Below are positions 9,438 through 17,789 of a DNA stretch of 64,000 nt, one piece after another. Location of the stretch: contig CANHQT010000006.1 in assembly GCA_947463325.1 (NCBI GenBank), positions 1 through 64,000 of the forward strand, given 5' to 3'. Below the pieces are notes generated by a model, which saw only the letters and a program-made list of their open reading frames with translations, made no database searches and had not been told where the DNA came from. The position numbers were made by a program, and so were the translations under genes. The DNA comes from Sphingomonadaceae bacterium. GTDB taxonomy: Bacteria > Pseudomonadota > Alphaproteobacteria > Sphingomonadales > Sphingomonadaceae. Position 1 is the first letter of the stretch. Each line of letters opens with the position of its first letter.

Positions 9438-10700
9438 ATGGCTACCCTCGCCACCCCAAATTCGTCCGCTGCCGCCGTTGCTGGCCGGATCGAGGACGTC
9501 TGCCACCCGGATGTCTACAGCCAGGACCGGTTCGAAGACCCGTTCCGCCAGCTGCGTGCAGAGGGCGGCATCCATTATTATGAGGATGCGCGCTTCGGTC
9601 CTTATTGGGCGATCACGACTTACAAGCCGATCGTCCATATCGAGGCGCTGCCGGCGATCTTTTCCTCGGCGGGCAATCTGGGCGGCATCACTGTGGCGGG
9701 CCAGGGCGAAGGCAATCTCCTAAGCTTCGAAACGCCGATGCCGATGTTCATCGCCATGGATCCCCCGAAGCATACCGCGCAGCGCCGGACGGTGGCGCCA
9801 GCTTTCGGTCCGACCCCGGTCGCGAACATGAAGGCAGAAGCAACCGCGCGTACTGCGGAGGTGCTCGATTCGCTCCCCATCGGTGAGAGTTTTGACTGGG
9901 TCGATCGTGTGTCGATGGAGCTTACGACACAGATGCTGGCGAAACTGTTCGATTTCCCCTGGGACGAACGGCGCAACCTCACCCGTTGGTCGGATGCGCT
10001 GGGCGACGTCGAAAGCTTCCTCACCGAAGAAGACCGCAAGGCGCGGCTCGAACAGGCCATGGAGATGGGCGCCGCCTTCGGCAAGCTGTGGCAGTCCAAA
10101 GTCGGTCAGCCACCGTCGAACGACCTGATCTCGATCATGCTCCATTCGGATGCGATGAAGGACATGGACCAGTTTGAGTTCATGGGTAACCTGATCCTGC
10201 TGATTGTCGGCGGCAATGATACCACGCGCAATTCGATGTCGGCCTATGCCTATGCTCTCGACAAATATCCGGAGCAGCGCGCCAAGCTGGAAGCCAACCC
10301 GGACCTCATCCCCAATGCGGTGCAAGAACTGATCCGCTGGCAGACCCCGCTCGCCCACATGCGGCGTACTGCGGTCGAGGACCATGACCTGTTCGGCCAC
10401 CAGATCAAAAAGGGCGACAAGCTCGCGCTCTGGTATCTGTCCGCCAACCGCGATGAGAGTGTGTTCACCGATGGCGAGCATATCGACATTGAGCGCGAGA
10501 ATGCGCGGCGCCACCTATCCTTCGGATATGGCATCCATCGTTGCGTCGGCGCGCGCGTTGCCGAACTGCAGCTGCTCGTTCTGCTCGAGGAAATGGCCAA
10601 GCGTCGCCTGCGTCCGCGCGTCGATGCCGAGCCGACCCGCGTGCCGGGCTGCTTCGTGCATGGCTACAAGAAGATGATGGTCACGCTCGAACGCTATTGA
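9438..10700 (+). CDS. cytochrome P450, CYP153-like (alkane/fatty-acid omega-hydroxylase)
   Basis: Heme monooxygenase of 420 residues. The heme loop FGYGIHRCVG carries the proximal Cys369, the I-helix has GGNDTTRNSMS, and the K-helix ELIRWQTPLAHMRR is present. MFIAMDPPKH, LLIVGGNDTTRNSMS and IRWQTPLA are phrases I associate with CYP153, soluble bacterial P450s that hydroxylate alkane and fatty-acid termini. The start ATG at 9438 has AGGAGAG at 9423-9429. No ferredoxin or ferredoxin reductase lies beside it, although CYP153 enzymes need both. Assignment to P450 is certain; to CYP153 it is likely but from memory. Confidence 0.9.
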   Translation: MATLATPNSSAAAVAGRIEDVCHPDVYSQDRFEDPFRQLRAEGGIHYYEDARFGPYWAITTYKPIVHIEALPAIFSSAGNLGGITVAGQGEGNLLSFETPMPMFIAMDPPKHTAQRRTVAPAFGPTPVANMKAEATARTAEVLDSLPIGESFDWVDRVSMELTTQMLAKLFDFPWDERRNLTRWSDALGDVESFLTEEDRKARLEQAMEMGAAFGKLWQSKVGQPPSNDLISIMLHSDAMKDMDQFEFMGNLILLIVGGNDTTRNSMSAYAYALDKYPEQRAKLEANPDLIPNAVQELIRWQTPLAHMRRTAVEDHDLFGHQIKKGDKLALWYLSANRDESVFTDGEHIDIERENARRHLSFGYGIHRCVGARVAELQLLVLLEEMAKRRLRPRVDAEPTRVPGCFVHGYKKMMVTLERY

Positions 10701-10705
10701 CGCCG

Positions 10706-10721
10706 CCCCCCCGCAGGGGGG
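10706..10721 (+). other. C/G hairpin between P450 and msrB
   Basis: Six consecutive G-C pairs close a three-base loop (run of C, GCA, run of G) directly after the P450 stop. There is no following T-run, so it is not a classical terminator. It may stabilise the P450 mRNA end or separate expression of msrB. Confidence 0.3.
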
Positions 10722-10734
10722 ACAGTCTCCGGCG

Positions 10735-11241
10735 ATGGATCATTCCCGCCTTTCAAGACGCGAACTGCTTGCCGGCAGCGCGGCCCTTAGTGTCGCCGCG
10801 CTTGCTACATCGGCATGCGCGAGCGAGCCTGAGCGTGTTTTTCCCTACCGCCTGACGGATGCCGAATGGCGGCGACGCCTGACACCCATGCAATATTATG
10901 TGCTGCGCCAGCATGGGACCGAGCGGGCGTTCTCCCACCCGTTCGACCGGGAGCGTCGCGCCGGGCGCTATCACTGTGCCGGGTGCAACTGGCCATTGTT
11001 TGCTTCGACTGCCAAATATGACAGCGGCACCGGCTGGCCGAGTTTCCATTCACCGCTGCGGCGGGGCATCGGCACATCGCTCGACTTTGCCATCGGCTTT
11101 CCGCGTACCGAGGTGCATTGCGCCAATTGCGGCGGGCACATCGGCCATGTGTTTGACGATGGCCCCCAGCCGACCGGCAGGCGCTACTGTATGAACGGTG
11201 CCGCGATGGTGTTCCGACCGACCCCGGCGAGGACGGGTTGA
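10735..11241 (+). CDS. msrB: exported peptide-methionine (R)-S-oxide reductase
   Basis: Repairs methionine-R-sulfoxide in proteins, 168 residues. The zinc site is CAGC and CANC, the signature GGHIGHVFDDGP is present, and the catalytic cysteine is C152 in RYCMNGAAM (family form is RYCxNS). The N-terminus carries a twin-arginine signal (SRRELL, then an Ala-rich hydrophobic stretch ending ATSACAS), so export by Tat to the periplasm is likely; C29-region TSAC could also be a weak lipobox. It follows the P450 by 34 bp and may be co-transcribed. The msrA at 27.3 kb also has an N-terminal export-like segment. Confidence 0.92.
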   Translation: MDHSRLSRRELLAGSAALSVAALATSACASEPERVFPYRLTDAEWRRRLTPMQYYVLRQHGTERAFSHPFDRERRAGRYHCAGCNWPLFASTAKYDSGTGWPSFHSPLRRGIGTSLDFAIGFPRTEVHCANCGGHIGHVFDDGPQPTGRRYCMNGAAMVFRPTPARTG

Positions 11242-11248
11242 GTCCGGC

Positions 11249-12538
11249 TCAGTCGCTGAACGGATCGCGAATCAGGATCGTGTCGTCGCGCTCCGGACTG
11301 GTGGAAACCAGTGCGATTGGCGTTTCGATCAATTCCTGCACGCGCTGGATATATTTGATGGCCTGCGCCGGCAGCTCTGCATAGCTGCGCGCGCCCGCTG
11401 TCGACTCGCTCCAGCCCGGCATTTCCTCATAGATCGGCTCGACCTCTGCCTGATCAGCAGCATGGCTAGGGTAATAGTCGAGGATCCGGCCCCGCAGACG
11501 ATAGCCAGTGCAGATACGGATCGTCTCAAAACCGTCGAGCACATCGAGTTTGGTCAGCGCGATGCCCGTAACGCCCGATACGGCGCACGCCTGTCGTACC
11601 AACACCGCGTCGAACCAGCCGCAGCGCCGTTTGCGGCCGGTGACGGTACCAAACTCGCGGCCACGCTCACCAAGCCGCTGGCCGGTTTCGTCCTCAAGCT
11701 CGGTCGGAAAAGGTCCGGATCCGACGCGCGTCGTATAGGCCTTTGCGATGCCGAGCACGAAACCGATGGCTGAAGGGCCCAGGCCCGATCCAGACGCTGC
11801 TGTGCCCGATACGGTGTTCGAGCTGGTGACAAATGGATAGGTGCCGTGATCGATATCGAGCAGCACGCCCTGCGCCCCCTCGAACAGGATTTTCGCGCCA
11901 GCCTTTTTCACCTTGTGGAGGTGTTTCCATACGGGTTGCGCAAACTGGAGGACGAAGTCGGCGATTTCGGAGAGGTCCGCGATGAGCTGCGCCCGGTCGA
12001 CCGGTGGTTGGCCGAATCCGGCACGTAGCGCATCATGGTGCGCACAGAGGCGATCAAGCTGGGGCTCGAGCGAGTCGAGATGGGCGAGGTCGCAAACGCG
12101 AATGGCACGGCGGCCGACCTTGTCCTCATAGGCCGGGCCGATGCCGCGACCAGTGGTGCCGATCTTGCCTGCACCCGCCGCCGCTTCGCGCAAGCCATCA
12201 AGGTCGCGGTGAATGGGCAGGATCAACGGGCAGTTGTCTGCGATGGCGAAATTGTCGGTGTTGATGTCGACGCCTTGGCCCTGAAGCTTGGCGATCTCGT
12301 CGCGCAGCGCCCAGGGATCGAGCACCACGCCATTGCCGATGATCGACAGGGTGCCGGTGACAATGCCGGAAGGGAGCAGGCTCAGCTTGTAGGTCTGATT
12401 GCCGACGACCAGCGTATGGCCCGCATTGTGGCCACCCTGAAAACGCACCACAGCGTCGGCACGACTTGCAAGCCAGTCGACGATCTTGCCCTTGCCTTCG
12501 TCACCCCATTGGGCACCGATCACCGCGACATTGGCCAT
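11249..12538 (-). CDS. purA: adenylosuccinate synthetase
   Basis: GTP-dependent ligation of IMP and aspartate, the first committed step to AMP. It has 429 residues, full length. The N-terminal P-loop GDEGKGK is at residues 12-18, then HNAGHTLV, the signature [19 protein letters not shown] and the C-terminal guanine-binding LTKLDVLDG. The start follows a gagcggaatcaggc leader without a strong ribosome site. The gene belongs to the minus-strand serC-serA-hisZ series but is separated from hisZ by a hydrolase gene on the plus strand. Confidence 0.97.
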   Translation of the reverse strand: MANVAVIGAQWGDEGKGKIVDWLASRADAVVRFQGGHNAGHTLVVGNQTYKLSLLPSGIVTGTLSIIGNGVVLDPWALRDEIAKLQGQGVDINTDNFAIADNCPLILPIHRDLDGLREAAAGAGKIGTTGRGIGPAYEDKVGRRAIRVCDLAHLDSLEPQLDRLCAHHDALRAGFGQPPVDRAQLIADLSEIADFVLQFAQPVWKHLHKVKKAGAKILFEGAQGVLLDIDHGTYPFVTSSNTVSGTAASGSGLGPSAIGFVLGIAKAYTTRVGSGPFPTELEDETGQRLGERGREFGTVTGRKRRCGWFDAVLVRQACAVSGVTGIALTKLDVLDGFETIRICTGYRLRGRILDYYPSHAADQAEVEPIYEEMPGWSESTAGARSYAELPAQAIKYIQRVQELIETPIALVSTSPERDDTILIRDPFSD

Positions 12539-12702
12539 GCCTGATTCCGCTCCTTGGACGTAGGGGCCTGCGCGGCCCGCGCTGCCCTAGTCGAGGCGCG
12601 AGCCTGCGTCCAGCGAGTCGGGCCAGGTTGTGACGGGCAACACACGCATGCGACAATTGCGCGTCACCATGACAGCATTCCAAAGACAGGAGTATCGCAC
12701 CC

Positions 12703-13641
12703 ATGTTGCTCGCTTCCCTGCTGGTCCTGATGCAAGCCAACCCTCCAGCCGCCGATGCCGCGACGCCGCGCCCGGCAATCGGCCGGGTGCGCGAGCGGCG
12801 GCGCGGCGCTGGCCTGGAGAGGCGTGGCGACAGGTCGATGGCCGTCGCAGGCGCGACGCGGATGTCCTATGGCGCATCCGAAGCACAGCGCATTCTGCTA
12901 TGGCCTGCATCGCGCACCGTCAGTGCAAGCACCCGCCCGCCACTTGCTGTTTATGTCCATGGCGGTGGTTGGCAAATGGGCAATCCGGAACGGGTTTCGG
13001 ACAAGCCTGCCTTTTTCAACGGCCAAGGCTGGGCCTTTGCCTCGATAGGGTATCGCTATCTGCCCGAAGCCCCGGTCGAAACGCAGGCGGCCGATGTCGG
13101 CGCAGCCCTGCGGCACCTGCGCAGCGAAGCGGCGGCCCGCGGTTACGACCCCGACCGGATCCTGCTGATGGGGCACAGCGCGGGCGCCCATCTGGCGGCG
13201 CTGGCGGCGACTGATCCCCAATATGCCGGCGATGCCTTTGCCGCGATCCGGGGGGTCATTCCTATCGATGGCGCGGGCTATGATGTTCCGCTGCAGATGC
13301 GGCTCGCCGGGCGGTTCATGCTTCAACGCACCTATCGCCCGGCGTTCGGCGATGATGCGGCGCGCCAGCGTGCACTGTCCCCGATGACCCATGTTGGCGG
13401 GCGCGATGCGCCCGACTGGCTGCTGCTTTTCGTGACGGCGCGGGATGACGCACGAATCCAGTCGGATAATCTCGCCTCCGCGCTCGCCAGCAACGGCGCG
13501 CGTGCGCAGTCACTCGGGGTCGAATCGGGTAACCGGGAAATGCGCGCCCATATGGCGATCAATGTTGAATTCGGGACGTCAGGCTATTCCGCCAATGACG
13601 CGGTTCTGGCGCTGATGCGCCGGATCGAGAGCGCTCAGTAA
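12703..13641 (+). CDS. alpha/beta hydrolase (carboxylesterase-like), exported
   Basis: Esterase-type alpha/beta hydrolase of 312 residues. The oxyanion motif HGGG is at 86-89 and the nucleophile elbow GHSAG places Ser159. The acid is probably in TARDDARIQ and the base in MRAHMAINVEFG near the C-terminus. This resembles BD-FAE/HSL-type esterases. An N-terminal hydrophobic stretch (MLLASLLVLMQANPPAADAA) suggests export. AGGAG lies 9-13 bp before the ATG. Its stop overlaps the end of hisZ by 7 bp in convergent orientation, and it sits between hisZ and purA. Confidence 0.85.
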   Translation: MLLASLLVLMQANPPAADAATPRPAIGRVRERRRGAGLERRGDRSMAVAGATRMSYGASEAQRILLWPASRTVSASTRPPLAVYVHGGGWQMGNPERVSDKPAFFNGQGWAFASIGYRYLPEAPVETQAADVGAALRHLRSEAAARGYDPDRILLMGHSAGAHLAALAATDPQYAGDAFAAIRGVIPIDGAGYDVPLQMRLAGRFMLQRTYRPAFGDDAARQRALSPMTHVGGRDAPDWLLLFVTARDDARIQSDNLASALASNGARAQSLGVESGNREMRAHMAINVEFGTSGYSANDAVLALMRRIESAQ

Positions 13642-14759
13642 GCGACCGGGTCTCGGCCTTCGAGCCGGTGGGTGCAGCCCGCCGCCTCGTCGTCTGCCGA
13701 GAGGGCGGCAACTGTGATCCATCCCTCCGCCCGAAGGGTGGCCGCAGCCTGTGCGTCATGCCCCAGTGGCAGGAACAGGCGCCGTTCTTCAGCTTCCGCG
13801 CCGAGGCCCGCCGCAATCAGCGGGTCGGGGTAAAGAGAGAAACCCATCGCCGGTTCCGCACTGCCATCGCTGCGCGATACACTGTAGGCGCCGCCCCGGC
13901 CGACCGGGATGCCGCGCGCTGCGCTGTCGGTCGCGAACAGGGTGAAGCCGAGCCAGCTGTGATAGGCAAAGCCGTGCCGCTCGGTCGGATCGATGGTCAC
14001 GCGGGCCACGTCCGCGAGCCCCTCTGCAATCTCAGTCAGCGCCGCGATGCGTGAGGCCAGCACCTTGTTCGTATCGAATGCGGCGAGGCGTGGCAGGGCG
14101 GTAGCCGCATCCCCCGTTGCCCCGAGCAGTGGCAGATAGGCGGCGGCACCGATCCGTTGCAGCGCGCCGGCATCCTTGGCGTCGAGCGCAGTACGCACGG
14201 CGTCAGCGCCGCCGACGGGCAGCGGGAGCGAGCGCTCTGCCAGCGTATCAACCAGGTCGGGTAGGGTCAGATCGATCTGGACCGATTCGACGCCGGCGGC
14301 GCGCAGGCATTCGACCGCCAGGCGCGCGACTTCGCTGGCGGCAGCCACACTGTGGTTGCCGATCAGTTCAGCCCCGATCTGTAGCATTTCGCGCTCAGGC
14401 CACAGAGTCGTTGCGGCGAGCTTTACCACCTGTCCCGCATAGGAAAGACGCAAGGGGCGCGGCACATCTGCGAGCAAGGTCCCGGCGATACGGCCGATCT
14501 GGCGGGTGATGTCGGGACGGATGGCGAGCGTGCGGCGAGACACCGGATCGGTGAAGCGCAATAGATCGCGCGCCACCGGATCATCGGTATCGCCAGCCAG
14601 TGTCTCACGATATTCGGCGATTGGCGGGGCGACGCGGGCATAGCCATAGCCCGCCATCGCGTCGATCATCGCGCGCGTGACGCGTGACGCAGCCTCGGCT
14701 TCCGGCGGCAACCGATCGCGCAGCCCTTCGGGCAAGAGGGGAGCATTGCTCGCAGTCAT
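13635..14759 (-). CDS. hisZ: ATP phosphoribosyltransferase regulatory subunit HisZ
   Basis: HisRS-like paralogue without aminoacylation that regulates short-form HisG in histidine synthesis, 374 residues. It begins LLPEGLRDRLPPEAEAASR, then GYARVAPPIAEY and the class-II core LLRFTDPVSRRTLAIRPDITRQIGRI. The anticodon-binding domain of true HisRS is absent, and the C-terminus retains GRGGAYSVSRSDGSAEPAMGF-like glycine-rich sequence. The ATG at 14759 lies 61 bp after serA, so co-transcription with serC-serA is likely. hisG is not in the window. Confidence 0.9.
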   Translation of the reverse strand: MTASNAPLLPEGLRDRLPPEAEAASRVTRAMIDAMAGYGYARVAPPIAEYRETLAGDTDDPVARDLLRFTDPVSRRTLAIRPDITRQIGRIAGTLLADVPRPLRLSYAGQVVKLAATTLWPEREMLQIGAELIGNHSVAAASEVARLAVECLRAAGVESVQIDLTLPDLVDTLAERSLPLPVGGADAVRTALDAKDAGALQRIGAAAYLPLLGATGDAATALPRLAAFDTNKVLASRIAALTEIAEGLADVARVTIDPTERHGFAYHSWLGFTLFATDSAARGIPVGRGGAYSVSRSDGSAEPAMGFSLYPDPLIAAGLGAEAEERRLFLPLGHDAQAAATLRAEGWITVAALSADDEAAGCTHRLEGRDPVAY

Positions 14760-14820
14760 TGCCGGCAGCCTATGCCCGCGCGCGTCGATGCTGTCGAGGC
14801 GCGCGCGGGATTCCAGCTGT

Positions 14821-16404
14821 TCAGAAGCGCAGCGCCTTGACCTTGCGCACGCCTTCGAGCTGGCAGACCGACCAGAGCACGGGCTCCGGCACGGGGCTGT
14901 CGACCGAAAGCAGCAGCACGGCCTCCCCGCCCGCTTCACGGCGACCCAGGTGGAATGTCCCGATGTTGACGCCTGCCTGACCCAGCGAGCTGCCGAGGCG
15001 ACCGATGAAGCCCGGGGCATCGGCGTTGACCACGAACAGCATATCGCCCGAAAGGTCGGCCTCCACCTTGATGCCATGAATCTCGACGAGGCGGGGTTCG
15101 CCCTTGCCGAAGATGGTGCCAGCTGCAGAGCGGGTGCCATCCGCCGTGGTCACCGTCACGCGCAGCAGGGTGGAATAATCACCTTCGCGATCATGACGTA
15201 CCTCACGCACATCAAGGCCACGTTCCTTGGCAAGGAAGGGCGCGTTGACCATATTCACCGTGTCCGAATAGACGCGCATCAGCCCGGCGAGAACGGCGGC
15301 AACAATCGGCTTTTGGTTGAGCTGCGCGGCAGCGCCTTCGGTCTCAACCGCGACCCCGGTGATCGCTTCGCCTTCGAGCTGGCCGACCAGACGGCCCAGC
15401 TTCTCTGCCAGAGCCATATAGGGCTTGAGCTTCGGTGCTTCCTCGGCCGAAAGGCTGGGCACGTTGAGCGCGTTGGTGATCCCACCGGAGAGGAGATAGT
15501 CCGAAATCTGTTCGGCGACCTGGATTGCGACATTGACCTGCGCCTCATCCGTCGATGCGCCGAGGTGCGGGGTGCAGATGAAATTGGGCGTGCCGAACAG
15601 CGGCGATGCCTTGGCGGGTTCCTCGACGAAAACGTCGAGCGCCGCGCCTGCAACATGGCCCGAATCAAGCGCCGCCTTGAGCGCCGCCTCGTCAATCAAC
15701 CCGCCGCGCGCGCAGTTGATGATGCGCACGCCCTTCTTCGTCTTGGCGAGATTGGCTTGGGAGAGGATGTTCCGCGTCTGGTCGGTGAGCGGTGTGTGCA
15801 GCGTGATGAAATCGGCACGGGCGAGCAGCGCATCCAGCTCAACCTTTTCGACGCCCAGTTCGATAGCCCGCTCGGGGCTGAGGAAGGGGTCATAGGCGAC
15901 GACTTTCATGCGCAAGCCCAGTGCGCGTTCGGCAACGATCGATCCGATGTTGCCTGCACCAATCAGGCCCAGAGTCTTGCCAGTCAGCTCCACACCCATG
16001 AAGCCGTTTTTGGGCCACAGGCCCGCTTGCGTCTGGGCGTTGGCCTCGGGAATCTGGCGGGCAAGCGCGAACATCATCGCCACGGCATGTTCGGCGGTCG
16101 TGATCGAGTTGCCGAACGGCGTGTTCATGACGACGACACCGCGTGCCGAGGCGCAAGGAATGTCGACATTGTCGACGCCGATGCCGGCGCGGCCGACGAC
16201 CTTGAGCTTGGTCGCAGCGTCGAGCACATCCTTGGTTACCTTGGTCGCTGAACGGATGGCGAGGCCATCATAGTCGCCGATGATGGCAATCAGCTCTTCC
16301 TTGGTGAGGCCGGGCTTTTCATCGACCAGTACGCCGTGCTCGCGGAAGATCGCGGCGGCTTTGGGGTCCATCTTGTCGGAAATGAGAACGCGGGGTTGGG
16401 TCAT
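14821..16404 (-). CDS. serA: D-3-phosphoglycerate dehydrogenase
   Basis: First step of serine synthesis, oxidising 3-phosphoglycerate to phosphohydroxypyruvate. It has 527 residues, the long form with an intervening domain and a C-terminal ACT domain (serine feedback site). GLIGAGNIGSIVAERA is the NAD site; the catalytic set is visible in NCARGGLIDE (Arg), FVEEP (Glu) and CTPHLGASTDEAQ (His). The ATG at 16404 has GAAGG 9-13 bp upstream. That ribosome site lies inside a palindromic repeat that could pair with it. serC precedes it by about 100 bp. Confidence 0.96.
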   Translation of the reverse strand: MTQPRVLISDKMDPKAAAIFREHGVLVDEKPGLTKEELIAIIGDYDGLAIRSATKVTKDVLDAATKLKVVGRAGIGVDNVDIPCASARGVVVMNTPFGNSITTAEHAVAMMFALARQIPEANAQTQAGLWPKNGFMGVELTGKTLGLIGAGNIGSIVAERALGLRMKVVAYDPFLSPERAIELGVEKVELDALLARADFITLHTPLTDQTRNILSQANLAKTKKGVRIINCARGGLIDEAALKAALDSGHVAGAALDVFVEEPAKASPLFGTPNFICTPHLGASTDEAQVNVAIQVAEQISDYLLSGGITNALNVPSLSAEEAPKLKPYMALAEKLGRLVGQLEGEAITGVAVETEGAAAQLNQKPIVAAVLAGLMRVYSDTVNMVNAPFLAKERGLDVREVRHDREGDYSTLLRVTVTTADGTRSAAGTIFGKGEPRLVEIHGIKVEADLSGDMLFVVNADAPGFIGRLGSSLGQAGVNIGTFHLGRREAGGEAVLLLSVDSPVPEPVLWSVCQLEGVRKVKALRF

Positions 16405-16411
16405 GGTGATT

Positions 16412-16500
16412 ACCTTCGTCATTGCCGCGAAGGCGGGAATCCAGTTCCCGGTGTCGCGGCCTGCTTTGCAGGGTGAGGATCCCCGGACTTCGCCGGGAGA
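16412..16500. repeat. palindromic extragenic repeat between serC and serA
   Basis: Three adjoining small hairpins fill the gap between serC and serA. They are TTGCCGC-GAAG-GCGGGAA (16422-16439, one mismatch), CCTGC-TTT-GCAGG (16460-16472) and CCCGG-N6-CCGGG (16482-16497). Read on the minus strand the first unit translates as WIPAFAAMT, the phrase produced by a palindromic repeat scattered through many proteobacterial genomes. The end nearest serA, CCTTCG-N9-CGAAGG (16413-16433), contains the serA ribosome site. Confidence 0.6.
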
Positions 16501-16505
16501 CAGTG

Positions 16506-17630
16506 TCAGGAACGCAGGCTGGCGTATGCCCAGTCGAGCCAGGGGCCGAGTGCCTCGATATCGGCGGTGTCGACCGTCGCGCCGCACCAGATGCGCAGAC
16601 CCGGCGGGGCATCGCGGTATCCGGCGATGTCGAACGCCGCGCCTTCCTTTTCGAGGAGGCCGGCGAAGCTTTTGATGAAGGCTTCATCTGCACCATCGAC
16701 CGTGAGGCAAACGCTGGTGGTCGAACGGGTGACCGGGTCGGCGGCCAGATGGCCGAGCCAGGGGCGCGCCGCAACGATGGCATCAAGCGCAGCGGCATTC
16801 GCCCGACTGCGTGCCATAAGTGCATCAAGCCCGCCCAGACCCTTGGCCCATTCGAGAGCGAAGATCGCGTCTTCGACGGCGAGCATCGAGGGCGTGTTGA
16901 TCGTCTCGCCCTTGAAGATGCCCTCGGCGAGCGCGCCCTTGGCCATCAGGCGAAACACCTTGGGGAGCGGCCATGCCGGGGTGTGCGTTTCCAACCGCTC
17001 GACTGCGCGCGGGCCAAGGATGAGGACGCCATGTGCACCTTCGCCGCCGAGCACTTTCTGCCAGCTGAAGGTGGCGACATCGATCCGGTCCCACGGAATG
17101 TCATAGGCAAAGACTGCGCTGGTCGCATCCGCAAAGGAGAGGCCCTCGCGGTCTTTGGCAATCCATTCGCCATCGGGCACACGCACGCCCGATGTCGTGC
17201 CGTTCCAGGTGAAGAGGACATCGTGCGACCAGTCGACCGACGCGAGGTCCGGCAGATCGCCATAGGGTGCGCGGACAATGACGGGGTCGAGCTTCAGCTG
17301 CTTTGCCGCATCGGTCACCCAGCCTTCGCCGAAGCTTTCCCAGGCGAGCGTGGTCACAGGCCTTGCGCCGAGCATCGTCCACATCGCCATTTCGAAGGCG
17401 CCAGTGTCGCTGCCGGGGACGATGCCGATGCGATGCGTGTCGGGCAGGCGCAGCATCTCTCGCATCAGGTCGATGCAATATTGCAGGCGCGACTTGCCGA
17501 TCTTGGCACGGTGCGAGCGGCCCAGCGATTCAGTCGCAAGCTTTTCGGGGGCCCAGCCCGGCGGCTTGGCGCAGGGACCGGAAGAGAAAAAGGGTCGTGC
17601 CGGCTTGGTTGCCGGGGTCGTCACTATCAT
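16506..17630 (-). CDS. serC: phosphoserine aminotransferase
   Basis: PLP enzyme converting 3-phosphohydroxypyruvate to phosphoserine, 374 residues. It starts MIVTTPATKPARPFFSSGPC, the alphaproteobacterial form. The PLP-binding lysine is K192 in TFSWQKVLGGEG. TWNGTTSGVRVPDG and GETINTPSMLAVED are family segments. The ATG at 17630 has AAGGAGAG immediately upstream (7 bp spacing); the frame stays open further upstream but through the structured leader. It heads the serC-serA(-hisZ) operon. Confidence 0.96.
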   Translation of the reverse strand: MIVTTPATKPARPFFSSGPCAKPPGWAPEKLATESLGRSHRAKIGKSRLQYCIDLMREMLRLPDTHRIGIVPGSDTGAFEMAMWTMLGARPVTTLAWESFGEGWVTDAAKQLKLDPVIVRAPYGDLPDLASVDWSHDVLFTWNGTTSGVRVPDGEWIAKDREGLSFADATSAVFAYDIPWDRIDVATFSWQKVLGGEGAHGVLILGPRAVERLETHTPAWPLPKVFRLMAKGALAEGIFKGETINTPSMLAVEDAIFALEWAKGLGGLDALMARSRANAAALDAIVAARPWLGHLAADPVTRSTTSVCLTVDGADEAFIKSFAGLLEKEGAAFDIAGYRDAPPGLRIWCGATVDTADIEALGPWLDWAYASLRS

Positions 17631-17631
17631 G

Positions 17632-17708
17632 TCAACTCTCCTTACAGAGAGCACGCGCGGCGTTGGGACCGCGTGGCCCGGATCCGCCTTGGGCGCTTGG
17701 GTGCGGGC
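17632..17708 (-). ncRNA. serC leader RNA (cis-regulatory), putative
   Basis: On the minus strand the 75 bases before serC fold into three stems. They are GCCCG...CGGGC (17704-17708 with 17676-17680), CACGCG-N12-CGCGTG (17652-17675), and CTCTC-TGTAAG-GAGAG (17636-17651). The last hairpin contains the ribosome-binding site AAGGAGAG of serC. A serC leader motif upstream of alphaproteobacterial serC-serA, with its last stem over the serC ribosome site, is known from comparative genomics, and this layout matches that description. Alignment to the family model was not possible here. Confidence 0.6.
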
Positions 17709-17789
17709 TGTCAAGCTGACCTCATGGGCCGCCTTTGCAGCAAGCCGCCTATTAATCGGCAATTTACCACGATTGAGTAATGAGCGGGC

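Noticed and set aside
14677-16251. Long plus-strand open frame (524 codons) opposite hisZ and serA
   Set aside because: It is the antisense shadow of two clear genes. The G+C-rich third positions keep the opposite frame open, and the translation has no family resemblance.
16422-17780. 452-codon plus-strand frame opposite serC
   Set aside because: Shadow of serC and its leader; no ribosome site and no conserved motif.
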